Source of the DNA: Mesorhizobium zhangyense
GTDB lineage: Bacteria > Pseudomonadota > Alphaproteobacteria > Rhizobiales > Rhizobiaceae
Direction of reading: 5' to 3'
Assembly: GCF_011045115.1 (NCBI RefSeq)
Contig: NZ_JAAKZG010000003.1
Span: forward strand, 1-64,000
Length of the DNA stretch: 64,000 nucleotides
Shown here piece after piece: positions 54,095 to 61,958 of the stretch. Within the stretch, counting starts at the first letter, position 1. Each line of letters begins with the position of its first letter. The translations under genes were made by a program, and so were the position numbers. Below the pieces are notes generated by a model. It searched no databases. It was not told the origin of the DNA and saw only the letters and a program-made list of their open reading frames with translations.

Positions 54095-55099
54095 TCACTT
54101 CTTCAGGTCGAGCCCCACGCCCTTGTTGACGAAATCAAGCGTGTAGGCCTTCTTGATATCGAGGCCCTCTGGAATGACCTTGGCCTTGACCATCTTGTCG
54201 TAGAACCCTGCGATATGCTCGTCGGTCATGGCACCGATGCCGAGCTTTTCCGCATCGCCTGAATCAACGATGCCGAACTTCTTCATCTGCTCGATCGAAA
54301 AGGCGATCTGCTCGTCGGTGATGTCGGGATTGTCCTTCTTGATCGCCTCGTTGGCGGCCTTGTTGTCGCCGTAGAGATAATTGTACCAGCCCTTGGCCGA
54401 GCCATCGACGAAGCATTTTACCACTTCCGGCCGCTTGTCGATCGTCTCCTGCATCGCCTCGATCGTGGTCGCGTAGGTGCTGAAACCGTAATCAGCCAGC
54501 AGGAAAGTGTTGGGCTTGAAGCCGCCTTCCTTCTCGACTGCGAAAGGTTCCGAGGTGACATAACCCTGCTGGATGGACTTTGCGTTGGCAATGAAGGGTG
54601 CCGCATTGAAGGTGTAGGGCACGCGTTTTGCGGGATCGAAACCGAATTCGGTGATCATCCACTGGAAGAAGCTCTGCGCGCCCTCGTCACCCAGGATGTA
54701 CTGGTCAGCGTTCTTCAGGTCTTCCCATTTGTCGAGGCCCTGCCCCGGATGGGACATCACCACCTGCGGCTCCTTCTGGAAGGAAGCGGCAACGATGCGC
54801 AGCGGAATGTTCTGCTGCACGGCATCGAACGCCTGCAACAGGTTGCCGCCCATGTAGAAATCGATCTTGCCGGCCAGAAGCAGCGGCCGGCCGCTGACCT
54901 GCGGGCCACCCTGCTGGATGGTGACGTCCAGCCCGCAGGCGGCATAGGTGCCGTCGGCCACGGCCTGATAGTAGCCGCCATGCTCGGCCTGGGCCAACCA
55001 GTTGGTCATGTAGGTGATCTTTTCGGCTGCCAGTGCGGTCGATGCGGAAGCGCCAAGAAGCGCGATCACGCCGACGGAGAAGCAGAATTTCCTGTTCAT
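54095..55099 (-). CDS. NMT1/THI5-like substrate-binding protein
   Basis: A 334-residue periplasmic protein with a signal peptide (MNRKFCFSVGVIALLGASASTALA, cut near residue 24). ITYMTNWLAQAEHGGYYQAVADGTYAACGLDV opens the NMT1/THI5 domain, quoted here by its first 14 residues ITYMTNWLAQAEHG. Such proteins bind pyrimidines, hydroxymethylpyrimidine or related heterocycles, sulfonates or nitrate. The link with a cytosine-deaminase-like enzyme favours a pyrimidine-like or creatinine-like ligand. GGGG lies about ten bases before the start at 55099. It is first in the operon, and the 247-base gap upstream holds its promoter. Confidence 0.88.
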   Translation of the reverse strand: MNRKFCFSVGVIALLGASASTALAAEKITYMTNWLAQAEHGGYYQAVADGTYAACGLDVTIQQGGPQVSGRPLLLAGKIDFYMGGNLLQAFDAVQQNIPLRIVAASFQKEPQVVMSHPGQGLDKWEDLKNADQYILGDEGAQSFFQWMITEFGFDPAKRVPYTFNAAPFIANAKSIQQGYVTSEPFAVEKEGGFKPNTFLLADYGFSTYATTIEAMQETIDKRPEVVKCFVDGSAKGWYNYLYGDNKAANEAIKKDNPDITDEQIAFSIEQMKKFGIVDSGDAEKLGIGAMTDEHIAGFYDKMVKAKVIPEGLDIKKAYTLDFVNKGVGLDLKK

Positions 55100-55345
55100 C
55101 GACAACACCCCTGTTTCGGCCCGCGCGATTGTCGCCGGGCAATAAAGACTTCAAGCAAGACGTATGCCATTGGCTGTTTGCAGGGATGATGACGCCATCG
55201 TGCAATTCCAGCGGCGCGCTTGTGCTGTTTCACCCGGCATCGTGCCCATTTTCTGGGCGTCTGTCCATCATGGTTGGAAAGCATGCACAACGGCTTGAAG
55301 CGGGATGCTCAACCGATCTAGGGTCACGGCAACCCGGAGATTTTC

Positions 55346-55729
55346 ATGCTCAGATTCCTCACCCCCAAAACGATAAAACCACCCTTCGCGCGCTACAGCC
55401 ACGGCGTGGAAGTTCCGGCTGGCAGGCGCCTCGTTCTGTGCTCCGGCCAGCTCGGCATTGGGCCGGATGACACTATCCCCGAGGATGCCGGCGCGCAGGC
55501 CGAACTCTGCTTCGCCAACATCGCGGCAATCCTCGGCGAAGCGGGCTTGACGCTGAGGGATATCGTGCGCATCAACGCCTTCGTCACCGACCGAGCCTAT
55601 CTGCGACCCTATATGGACGTACGCGACCGCCTGTTTTCCGATCCTGCACCCGCTTCGACGCTGATGATCGTTTCCGGATTTGCCCGCCCGGAGTTCAAGG
55701 TCGAGATCGAGGTAGTTGCGGCTGGATAA
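55346..55729 (+). CDS. RidA-family protein
   Basis: A 127-residue protein of RidA/YjgF size. The family pattern VLCSGQLGIGPDDTIPEDAGAQAE and the DIVRINAFVTD segment are clear, and the conserved Arg of the active-site cleft should be in the YLRPYMDVRDRLF stretch. RidA proteins hydrolyse reactive enamine/imine intermediates from PLP or flavin enzymes. It is divergent from the importer gene with about 250 bases between, and may protect the amine catabolism enzymes here. Confidence 0.85.
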   Translation: MLRFLTPKTIKPPFARYSHGVEVPAGRRLVLCSGQLGIGPDDTIPEDAGAQAELCFANIAAILGEAGLTLRDIVRINAFVTDRAYLRPYMDVRDRLFSDPAPASTLMIVSGFARPEFKVEIEVVAAG

Positions 55730-55779
55730 GTCGACAGCGCTTCGCACTGTCGTTAAATGATCCAGAGATTGGCGCTGCC

Positions 55780-55900
55780 CCTCATCCGCCTGCCGGCACC
55801 TTCTCCCCGTATAGTGACGGGGAGAAGGAGGAAGCTCCAGCGCCGGCGACCCCCTCTCCCCGTCCTTACGGGGAGAGGGTAAGGGTGAGGGGCAGCGCAA
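55780..55900. repeat. Composite palindromic repeat, inverted copy of 20880-21000
   Basis: GCTGCCCCTCAT leads into CTTCTCCCCGTATAGTGACG and its complement, then CCCTCTCCCCGT...ACGGGGAGAGGG and TGAGGGGCAGC. The order is reversed relative to 20880-21000. It lies between RidA and creatininase-family genes. Confidence 0.85.
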
Positions 55901-55928
55901 ACCATTATCAAGTTCTTCGGAGTGCCCA

Positions 55929-56732
55929 GTGGCCCAAGCAAAAAGACGCGTCTGGTGGGGCGACTACAAGACCACCGAATATGCTTCGATCGATCCCGAA
56001 GCGACGATCGCCGTGCTGCCGGTCGCAGCAATCGAGCAGCATGGGCCACACCTGCCGGTTTCCACCGACACCACCATCATGAACGGCATGCTCGACGCCG
56101 TCATCGCGCGCCTGCCCGACGATCTCGACGTCCGCATCCTGCCGGTGCAGGCGGTCGGCAAATCCAACGAGCATCTCTATGCGCCCGGCACGCTGACCTT
56201 GCCGGCGACAACGCTGATCGAAGCCTGGACCGAACTCGGCGTCTCCATCGCGCGGGCTGGCGTGCGCAAGCTGGTCGTCGTCAATTCGCATGGCGGCAAC
56301 GAGGAGATCATGGGCATCGTCACGCGCGAGCTGCGCGTGCGCTTCGACATGCTGGCGGTGAAGACGAGCTGGCAGCGCTTTGGCCGGCCCGAGGGCATGT
56401 ACCCGGAACTGGAAGACCGCCAAGGCATCCATGGCGGCGATGTCGAGACTTCGCTGATGCTGCATTTCCGGCCCGATCTGGTCGATATGGGCAAGGCCGA
56501 GAATTTCGTCTCCAATGTCGCCAATGCCGAACAGCAATTCGACCTTCTACGCCAGACCGGCACGCATGCCTTCGCCTGGGTTGCGACCGACCTCAACAAG
56601 CATGGTGTCGTCGGCAATGCCGCAATTGCAACGGCTGAGAAGGGAAAGCTGACGGCGGAACATCAAGCCGAAGGCTTCATCAGGCTATTGAAAGACGTGC
56701 GTAAAGCGAAACTGGCCGACTGGCTGCCCTGA
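55929..56732 (+). CDS. Creatininase-family protein
   Basis: A 267-residue metal-dependent amidohydrolase. IEQHGPHLPVSTDTT holds the Glu, His and Asp metal ligands, and NSHGGNEEI the second His and Glu. Creatininase, FAPy deformylase and the mycofactocin peptidase MftE all have this signature, so the true substrate is not fixed; creatinine hydrolysis to creatine would fit the sarcosine oxidase and deaminase-like genes in the window. It starts with GTG, with GGAG seven bases before. Confidence 0.85.
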   Translation: MAQAKRRVWWGDYKTTEYASIDPEATIAVLPVAAIEQHGPHLPVSTDTTIMNGMLDAVIARLPDDLDVRILPVQAVGKSNEHLYAPGTLTLPATTLIEAWTELGVSIARAGVRKLVVVNSHGGNEEIMGIVTRELRVRFDMLAVKTSWQRFGRPEGMYPELEDRQGIHGGDVETSLMLHFRPDLVDMGKAENFVSNVANAEQQFDLLRQTGTHAFAWVATDLNKHGVVGNAAIATAEKGKLTAEHQAEGFIRLLKDVRKAKLADWLP

Positions 56733-57236
56733 TCAGAGGCTCAGTCCGAACGGCGTTCCCTCGAAAGCATCGGCGCCGCGCCCGATCGCCCGGATCGCAT
56801 CGACCATACGCCCGCCACGCCCGAGAATATCATCAGCCACCGCGATCAGCCGTGGGTTGGGCGTTGCCGAGGGCGAAGCCTGCCTCAGCGTATTCGCCAG
56901 TTCGACCTCGTCGCGATGCGGCGAGAGCGCAGAAGCGACGATATAGGCCGACGCCGTCGAACGGCTGATGCCGGCAAAGCAGTGGATGAGCAGCGGCTGC
57001 GCGCGATCCCATGTGCCGGCAAAATCGAGCAGGTTGCGCACATGGTCCTCGCCCGGCAAGGTCATGCCTTCCTGCGCCTCGGCGATATCGTTCATGAGCA
57101 ACAGCAGATGGTTTTCCGGCGCGATCACGGCAGGCCGCGTCAGCGCCGTGCCGGTGTTGAGCAGCGAAACCATCCGGCTCGCGCCGATGCGCGTCACCGT
57201 TTCATCGATCTTCGACAGCGGGCAGACATAGATCAT
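56733..57236 (-). CDS. Dual-specificity/tyrosine phosphatase-like protein
   Basis: A 167-residue protein with the P-loop HCFAGISRS (Cys-x5-Arg), the catalytic signature of tyrosine and dual-specificity phosphatases. The start at 57236 overlaps the cobC start region by four bases, so it is co-transcribed with cobC. Such a gene beside cobC is recurrent in rhizobia, and it may act on a phosphorylated small molecule in the cobalamin pathway rather than a protein. Confidence 0.85.
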   Translation of the reverse strand: MIYVCPLSKIDETVTRIGASRMVSLLNTGTALTRPAVIAPENHLLLLMNDIAEAQEGMTLPGEDHVRNLLDFAGTWDRAQPLLIHCFAGISRSTASAYIVASALSPHRDEVELANTLRQASPSATPNPRLIAVADDILGRGGRMVDAIRAIGRGADAFEGTPFGLSL

Positions 57237-58294
57237 GAACGAACCTCGGTGAGATTGCCGGCATGCCGGGCCGCCCATCCTGCGAGGGCTTGTTCCAGAC
57301 GCTGCCAATCGGCTTCGCTTCCCGGCAGGCCGATGCGGAGCGCGTTCGCATCCCAGCTGAAATTGCGCAGCAGGATACCCTTTTCGCCGAGCGCGATGAA
57401 CAGGCTGGCCGCGTGAGGCGTTTTCACGAACCGGAACAGGCTGGTGCCGCCGGAGACGATCACGCCATGCCTGGCCAGCAGCGCATCGAGCTGCGCCGCC
57501 TCTTCTTGAAGCCGCGCACGCATGGCGTCCTGCCACGATATGTCGGCGAGTGCCTTGATGCCATATTCCAGCGCCTGGCCGGCAACCGCCCAAGGCCCGA
57601 GTTCTGCGTCGAGCCGTTCGGTTAGCGGCTTTTCCGCAATGGCAAAGCCCAACCGAACACCGGCAAGGCCAAAAAACTTTCCGAAGGAGCGCAGCACGAC
57701 GAGACCGCCCTGCCCGGCATCACCGTCGACGCGCTCGGATTGCGGCCCGACATCCATGAAGGCTTCATCGACCACCAACAGTCCGCCTTTAACGTGCAAC
57801 GCGGCGGCGAGATGAAGAAGCTTCTTGCGCGCAATCACGCGCCCGTCAGGATTGTTTGGGTTGACGACGATGGCCAGATCCGAATCGTAAAGCGCCTCGA
57901 AATCGCGAACTTCCGACACCGTATGACCGGCAATCGCGCAGGCCCGCGCGTGCTCGGCATAGGTCGGTCCCAGCACCAGCGCCCTGCCCGGTTTCACCAG
58001 CGAGGCGACGCGTGGCAGCAATATCTGCGTGCCCGGCGCGGATACGACATTGGCGGCAGAAGCCGCGCCATAGGCGCTTGCCGCAATCGCTGCCAATTCG
58101 CGCGCACGGCCCGGCTCCGGCAGCCGCGACAAGGCTGTGGCAGGGAGATCGAAAAGCGGATAGGAGTGCGGATTGATCCCGGTCGACAGGTCGATCCAGG
58201 GCAGCGGCGCATGCGGAAACAGCGCTGCCGCCCGGCCGAGGCTGCCGCCGTGATCGGCCACCGCCGTCACCGAACTCCTGTTTTCCAGCGCCAT
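57233..58294 (-). CDS. cobC: Threonine-phosphate decarboxylase (cobalamin synthesis)
   Basis: A 353-residue PLP enzyme of the histidinol-phosphate aminotransferase fold (CobC in the Pseudomonas denitrificans naming, CobD in Salmonella). It makes aminopropanol phosphate for the lower-ligand arm of cobalamin. IDLSTGINPHSYP is the family N-terminus, NPNNPDGRVI the PLP-ring motif, and LRSFGKFFGLAGVRLGFA carries the Schiff-base Lys. Its start codon overlaps that of cobD on the other strand. Confidence 0.93.
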   Translation of the reverse strand: MALENRSSVTAVADHGGSLGRAAALFPHAPLPWIDLSTGINPHSYPLFDLPATALSRLPEPGRARELAAIAASAYGAASAANVVSAPGTQILLPRVASLVKPGRALVLGPTYAEHARACAIAGHTVSEVRDFEALYDSDLAIVVNPNNPDGRVIARKKLLHLAAALHVKGGLLVVDEAFMDVGPQSERVDGDAGQGGLVVLRSFGKFFGLAGVRLGFAIAEKPLTERLDAELGPWAVAGQALEYGIKALADISWQDAMRARLQEEAAQLDALLARHGVIVSGGTSLFRFVKTPHAASLFIALGEKGILLRNFSWDANALRIGLPGSEADWQRLEQALAGWAARHAGNLTEVRS

Positions 58295-59261
58295 GTTCGT
58301 CCTGCTCGCCTTCCTGTCGCTTCTCGTCGAACTGGGTCTCGGTTACCCGGATCGGCTGGTGCGCGCAATCGGCCATCCGGTGATCTGGATCGGCCAGCTC
58401 ATTTCTTTCCTCGACACGACCCTCAACCGCGCCACCCAATCCGACGCATCACGCCGCATTTGCGGCGTGGTGGCGCTGATCGTGCTGATTGCCATCCCGG
58501 CGGGCATCGCATTTTTCCTTGAAACGCTGTTTTCGCTTTCGGCTCTTGGCATCGTGGCGTCAGCCCTTCTCGGCAGCACATTGCTTGCGCAGCGCAGCCT
58601 TGCGAGCCATGTGAAAGCGGTCGCCGATGCACTGGATCGCGGCGGCTTGCAGGCCGGCAGGCGCGCCGTGTCGCAGATCGTCGGCCGCGATCCCGAACGG
58701 CTCGACGAGGCAGGCGTCAGTCGTGCCGCGATCGAAAGCCTCGCCGAGAATTTCTCCGATGGCATCGTCGCACCCGCCTTCTGGCTCGGCATCGGCGGGC
58801 TGGCCGGCGGCGTCGCCTACAAGGCTGCAAACACCGCCGATTCGATGATCGGCCACCGCACGCCGCGCCACGAAGCCTTCGGCTGGGCGGCTGCCCGCTT
58901 TGACGATCTGATCAACCTGCCCGCATCGCGGCTCACAGCGCTGTTGCTGGTCGTTGCCGCGATGATTGTGCCGGGAGCGAGCGCGGCCAATGCATGGCGC
59001 AGCGTCTGGCGCGATGCCTCCAAACACCGCTCGCCCAATGCCGGTTGGCCGGAGGCTGCAATGGCCGGCGCGCTCGGTCTGTCGCTGGCCGGCCCGCGCG
59101 TCTATGGCGGCGTCATGGTCGAGGATGCGACGATGGGCGACGGGCGGCGCGAGGCGAACGCCGCGGATATCAGGCGGGCGCTGCGGCTTTATTGGACGGC
59201 GGATGGGTTGATGGTGGTGGGGTTTGGAGTGTTGGCAGGTTTGGGTTACGTGCTTGGATAA
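58293..59261 (+). CDS. cobD: Adenosylcobinamide-phosphate synthase
   Basis: A 322-residue integral membrane protein (CobD in the P. denitrificans naming, CbiB in Salmonella). It attaches aminopropanol or its phosphate to adenosylcobyric acid. [31 protein letters not shown] (quoted partly) and the [10 protein letters not shown] region are typical. Its ATG overlaps the cobC start by two bases on the opposite strand, with no intergenic space. Confidence 0.93.
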   Translation: MFVLLAFLSLLVELGLGYPDRLVRAIGHPVIWIGQLISFLDTTLNRATQSDASRRICGVVALIVLIAIPAGIAFFLETLFSLSALGIVASALLGSTLLAQRSLASHVKAVADALDRGGLQAGRRAVSQIVGRDPERLDEAGVSRAAIESLAENFSDGIVAPAFWLGIGGLAGGVAYKAANTADSMIGHRTPRHEAFGWAAARFDDLINLPASRLTALLLVVAAMIVPGASAANAWRSVWRDASKHRSPNAGWPEAAMAGALGLSLAGPRVYGGVMVEDATMGDGRREANAADIRRALRLYWTADGLMVVGFGVLAGLGYVLG

Positions 59262-59298
59262 AGAGGCACCCCTACCGGCACGCTTGTATTCCTTCGCG

Positions 59299-59450
59299 CC
59301 CCCCTCTGGCCTGCCGGCCATCTCCCCCACAGGTGGGGAGATCAGCTGTCATCACGACTTTCGCCAATCAGAAACGCCGCAAGGTGAGCGGGGCAACGAA
59401 GCTGCTGATCTCCCCACCTGTGGGGGAGATGGCCGGCAGGCCAGAGGGGG
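59299..59450. repeat. Large inverted repeat, second copy of the 52216 family
   Basis: Arms of 48 bases at 59299-59346 and 59403-59450 are exact reverse complements. The outer 30 bases match the 52216 element, but the arm tip reads CACAGGTGG instead of CTCAAGGGG, with the matching change in the opposite arm. The 56-base centre differs completely. It lies between cobD and the end of cobO, on opposite strands. Confidence 0.9.
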
Positions 59451-59498
59451 GCGCCGTAGAGTGCTACCTATGCGAAGAAGGGAAACGGAACAGCGCCC

Positions 59499-60116
59499 CT
59501 AAAACTCAATCCCCTGCTGCGCCTTCACCCCGGCCGAAAAATGGTGCTTCACCGAGCCCATTTCGGTCACAAGATCAGCAGCCTCAATCAGCGCCGGCTT
59601 GGCATTGCGGCCGGTGACGACGACATGCAGGCCCTCCCGCCGGTTCTTCAAAGTCGCAACCACGCTGTCGAGGTCGAGATAGTCATAGCGCAGCGCGATG
59701 TTGAGTTCATCCAGCACGACGAGGCTGATCGACGGATCGGAAATCAGCTCCACCGCCTTGGCCCATGCGGCTTCGGCAGCAGTGATGTCGCGCTTGATGT
59801 CCTGCGTCTCCCACGTAAAGCCCTCGCCCATCGTATGCCAGACCATGCGGTCGCCGAAGGTGGCGAAGGCATCCTTCTCGCCGGTGTGCCAGGCGCCTTT
59901 GACGAACTGCACGACGCCGACGCGCTTGCCGTAGCCGAGCATGCGCAAAGCAAGCCCGAAGGCGGCCGTCGTCTTGCCTTTGCCGGGGCCGGTGTTGACG
60001 ATGAGCAGCCCCTTCTCGGTGACCGTCTTTTCGGCCACCTCGGCGTCCTGCACCGCCTTGCGCTTGGCCATCTTGGCCTTATGGCGCTCGGCTTCCTTTT
60101 CGTCGATTTCTTTCAT
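59499..60116 (-). CDS. cobO: Cob(I)yrinic acid a,c-diamide adenosyltransferase
   Basis: A 205-residue ATP:corrinoid adenosyltransferase of the CobA/CobO type. [18 protein letters not shown] is the P-loop, and VVQFVKGAW and VLDELNIAL follow as in CobO. It adds the adenosyl ligand to cobalt, using ATP and reduced corrinoid. It lies one base from cobP, on the same strand. Confidence 0.94.
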   Translation of the reverse strand: MKEIDEKEAERHKAKMAKRKAVQDAEVAEKTVTEKGLLIVNTGPGKGKTTAAFGLALRMLGYGKRVGVVQFVKGAWHTGEKDAFATFGDRMVWHTMGEGFTWETQDIKRDITAAEAAWAKAVELISDPSISLVVLDELNIALRYDYLDLDSVVATLKNRREGLHVVVTGRNAKPALIEAADLVTEMGSVKHHFSAGVKAQQGIEF

Positions 60117-60117
60117 C

Positions 60118-60633
60118 TCATTTCACCTGCATCGGCAGACCCGCGACCATGAACAACACGCGGTCGGCGCGGGCAGCGATCCTCTGATTGAGCCGGCCGG
60201 CGGCATCGCGGAATTTCCGCGCCAGGGCGTTGTCCGGCACGATGCCGAGCCCGACCTCGTTGGCGACGACGAACCACGGACCGCGCGGCTTGGCCAGAAC
60301 CGCCTCCAGCCGTTCGCTTTCGCGTTCCAGATCATGATCGACCAGCAAATGATTGGAAAGCCAGAGCGTCAGGCAATCGACCAGCAAGGGCTGCCCATCC
60401 GGAACCCCGGTTATGGCGTCGGCAAGATCGAGCGGCGCATCAATCGTCTGCCAGCCCTCGGCGCGGCGGTCGCGGTGCAGCGCAATGCGCTCGACCATCT
60501 CGTCGTCGAAAGCCTGCGCCGTGGCGATGTAGGTCCAGGGCGCAGGGAATGCGGTGGCCAGCCGCTCGGCATGCGCGCTCTTTCCGGAGCGCGCACCGCC
60601 GAGCAGGAAGGTCAGCGAAGTGGCGTCAGGCAA
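60118..60633 (-). CDS. cobP: Adenosylcobinamide kinase / guanylyltransferase
   Basis: A 171-residue enzyme (CobU in Salmonella). LLGGARSGKSAHAERLA is the P-loop, and LLVDCLTLWLSNHL and VVANEVGLGIVPDNALAR are diagnostic. It phosphorylates adenosylcobinamide and adds GMP. Its start overlaps the cbtA stop by eight bases, so it is likely translated from the cbt mRNA. Confidence 0.94.
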   Translation of the reverse strand: MPDATSLTFLLGGARSGKSAHAERLATAFPAPWTYIATAQAFDDEMVERIALHRDRRAEGWQTIDAPLDLADAITGVPDGQPLLVDCLTLWLSNHLLVDHDLERESERLEAVLAKPRGPWFVVANEVGLGIVPDNALARKFRDAAGRLNQRIAARADRVLFMVAGLPMQVK

Positions 60634-61390
60634 AGCTGTCGCGCAGGCTGGTCGCCGTTCCGGTGAAGCGTCCGCGAATGACGCCTACGGCAGCACCCAG
60701 TACGACCCAGAAGATCAGGTTCGTGACCGTTACGGCGACCACGAACTGGTGATGCAGATCCGGCGGGATCGGCGATTCATGGCTGGCCGGCTGCGGCGCG
60801 CCGAGGAGATGCGGCGCGACCATCAGCGCAACGCCAACCAGCGAAAACGCCAGCGACGAGCGGAAGGCGATCAGGCCGAGGCCGGCAGCGGTCGCAACCA
60901 CCGTGCCGATCCACCAGACCTGACGCGCGGCAAGATCGGCCGCAGGCATAGCCGGCAGTTCCGGCGGCAGGCCGAGGCCCGGCGCCAGCGTGAATACGGC
61001 AAAGCCGGCAAAACCCCAGAAGATGCCCTGGCGCCAGTTGGCGATGCCGCCGGCGAGTTCCGAAACGGCGACCAGAACCAGCGCGAAGCCGATACCGGTG
61101 ACGATATTGGCGAGTGCCGTGAAGGCAAAGCGCTCGAAGCCGTCTGCCGGCGCCCAGCCTTCTTCCTCATGCTCGTGCGCGGGTGCTGCAACCTCAGCCG
61201 CCGGAACGGCGGTTTGTGCACTATCGGTTGCCGGCGCAGCATGCTCGTGGCCACCGCCTTCGGCGTTCTCGAAGGTTTCCGCCTTGAGGATCAGCGGAAC
61301 GGTCGCATAGGTCTGCATGGCCGTCATGACGATGCCGGACAATAGCCCTGCGATCGCCGCGATGAACACGACGTTACGAAACAATGTCAT
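60626..61390 (-). CDS. cbtA: Cobalt transporter CbtA
   Basis: A 254-residue membrane protein with five to seven helices. A His-rich periplasmic-type loop (GGGHEHAAP, PAHEHEEE) suits cobalt capture. CbtA/CbtB were defined as B12-riboswitch-controlled cobalt transporters. It is preceded by cbtB and overlaps cobP by eight bases, so cbtB-cbtA-cobP-cobO can form one riboswitch-controlled operon. Confidence 0.92.
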   Translation of the reverse strand: MTLFRNVVFIAAIAGLLSGIVMTAMQTYATVPLILKAETFENAEGGGHEHAAPATDSAQTAVPAAEVAAPAHEHEEEGWAPADGFERFAFTALANIVTGIGFALVLVAVSELAGGIANWRQGIFWGFAGFAVFTLAPGLGLPPELPAMPAADLAARQVWWIGTVVATAAGLGLIAFRSSLAFSLVGVALMVAPHLLGAPQPASHESPIPPDLHHQFVVAVTVTNLIFWVVLGAAVGVIRGRFTGTATSLRDSFA

Positions 61391-61405
61391 GGGAGCGGTC
61401 CTTCG

Positions 61406-61585
61406 TTAGTGGCAGGGAAACGCCATCGAGTGGCGATAGTCGTGGCCGGCATTGTGGACGACTTCCATATGCGAGAAGCCGACGAAGCCGATAACGAAGA
61501 GGCCGAGCAGACCGGCCATTGCCAACTGCATCGAGCGCGCGACTGAGCCTGCCGATGCGCCGAGCGACGAAGAAACCGTGTTCAT
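61406..61585 (-). CDS. cbtB: Cobalt transporter subunit CbtB
   Basis: A 59-residue protein with one membrane helix (MQLAMAGLLGLFVIGFVGF) and a His-rich C-terminal tail (HMEVVHNAGHDYRHSMAFPCH) typical of CbtB. It is directly downstream of the cobalamin riboswitch at 61630-61798. The start at 61585 is set by the family length; the longer frame runs through the riboswitch. Confidence 0.93.
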   Translation of the reverse strand: MNTVSSSLGASAGSVARSMQLAMAGLLGLFVIGFVGFSHMEVVHNAGHDYRHSMAFPCH

Positions 61586-61629
61586 TTCCAAATTCCTTTC
61601 ACCCTCCACCCGAGGGCACCTAGAGTTTC

Positions 61630-61798
61630 CGACGTCGCCGGCAGGTCTCCTGGCTTGCGGGTCGACACCCTTCCCCGCCTTCCCGAGAAAAATCTCAGTG
61701 GCATCTGGGGAGAGTTCGCCGCGCACAGTTGCGGGGGCAGCCGCGGCTTTGGGCAAAAATTGCCCGCACCGCATTCCCTATTGATTCCTCACGGAACC
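61630..61798 (-). ncRNA. Cobalamin riboswitch
   Basis: On the minus strand the element starts GGTTCC (61798), continues AATAGGGAATGCGGTG and CCCCCGCAACTGT, and ends with the B12 box GCCAGGAGACCTGCC (61654-61640). This is the consensus order of the adenosylcobalamin riboswitch. It lies 45 bases before cbtB and should shut off cbtB-cbtA-cobP-cobO when cobalamin is abundant. Confidence 0.95.
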
Positions 61799-61870
61799 GA
61801 CGACATCGGCGACTATAAGGATAAACCCGCCGCCCGGCAAACCAATTTCCCGCCACTTGTGCGCCGGAAA

Positions 61871-61880
61871 AGTCGCAAAC
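61871..61880. promoter_or_regulatory. GTCGCAAA site before the Rieske gene
   Basis: AGTCGCAAAC, with GTCGCAAA at 61872-61879, 80-87 bases upstream of the start at 61959. Orientation is the same as the sites before the corrinoid-protein gene. Confidence 0.55.
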
Positions 61881-61958
61881 GCCCAAGTGGCGGCTGCTCC
61901 CGGAATTGACAATTATTTCGCACAGGTATCCGCTGCTCCGGTCTGGAGGGATCGCGCC

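Noticed and set aside
20880-56000. CRISPR array
   Set aside because: The repeated CTCCCCG hairpins are far apart, inverted and lack regular spacers or cas genes.
61857-61958. N-terminal extension of the Rieske oxygenase
   Set aside because: The extension lies over the regulatory region, includes the GTCGCAAA site and has no ribosome-binding site; GGAGGG marks the start at 61959.
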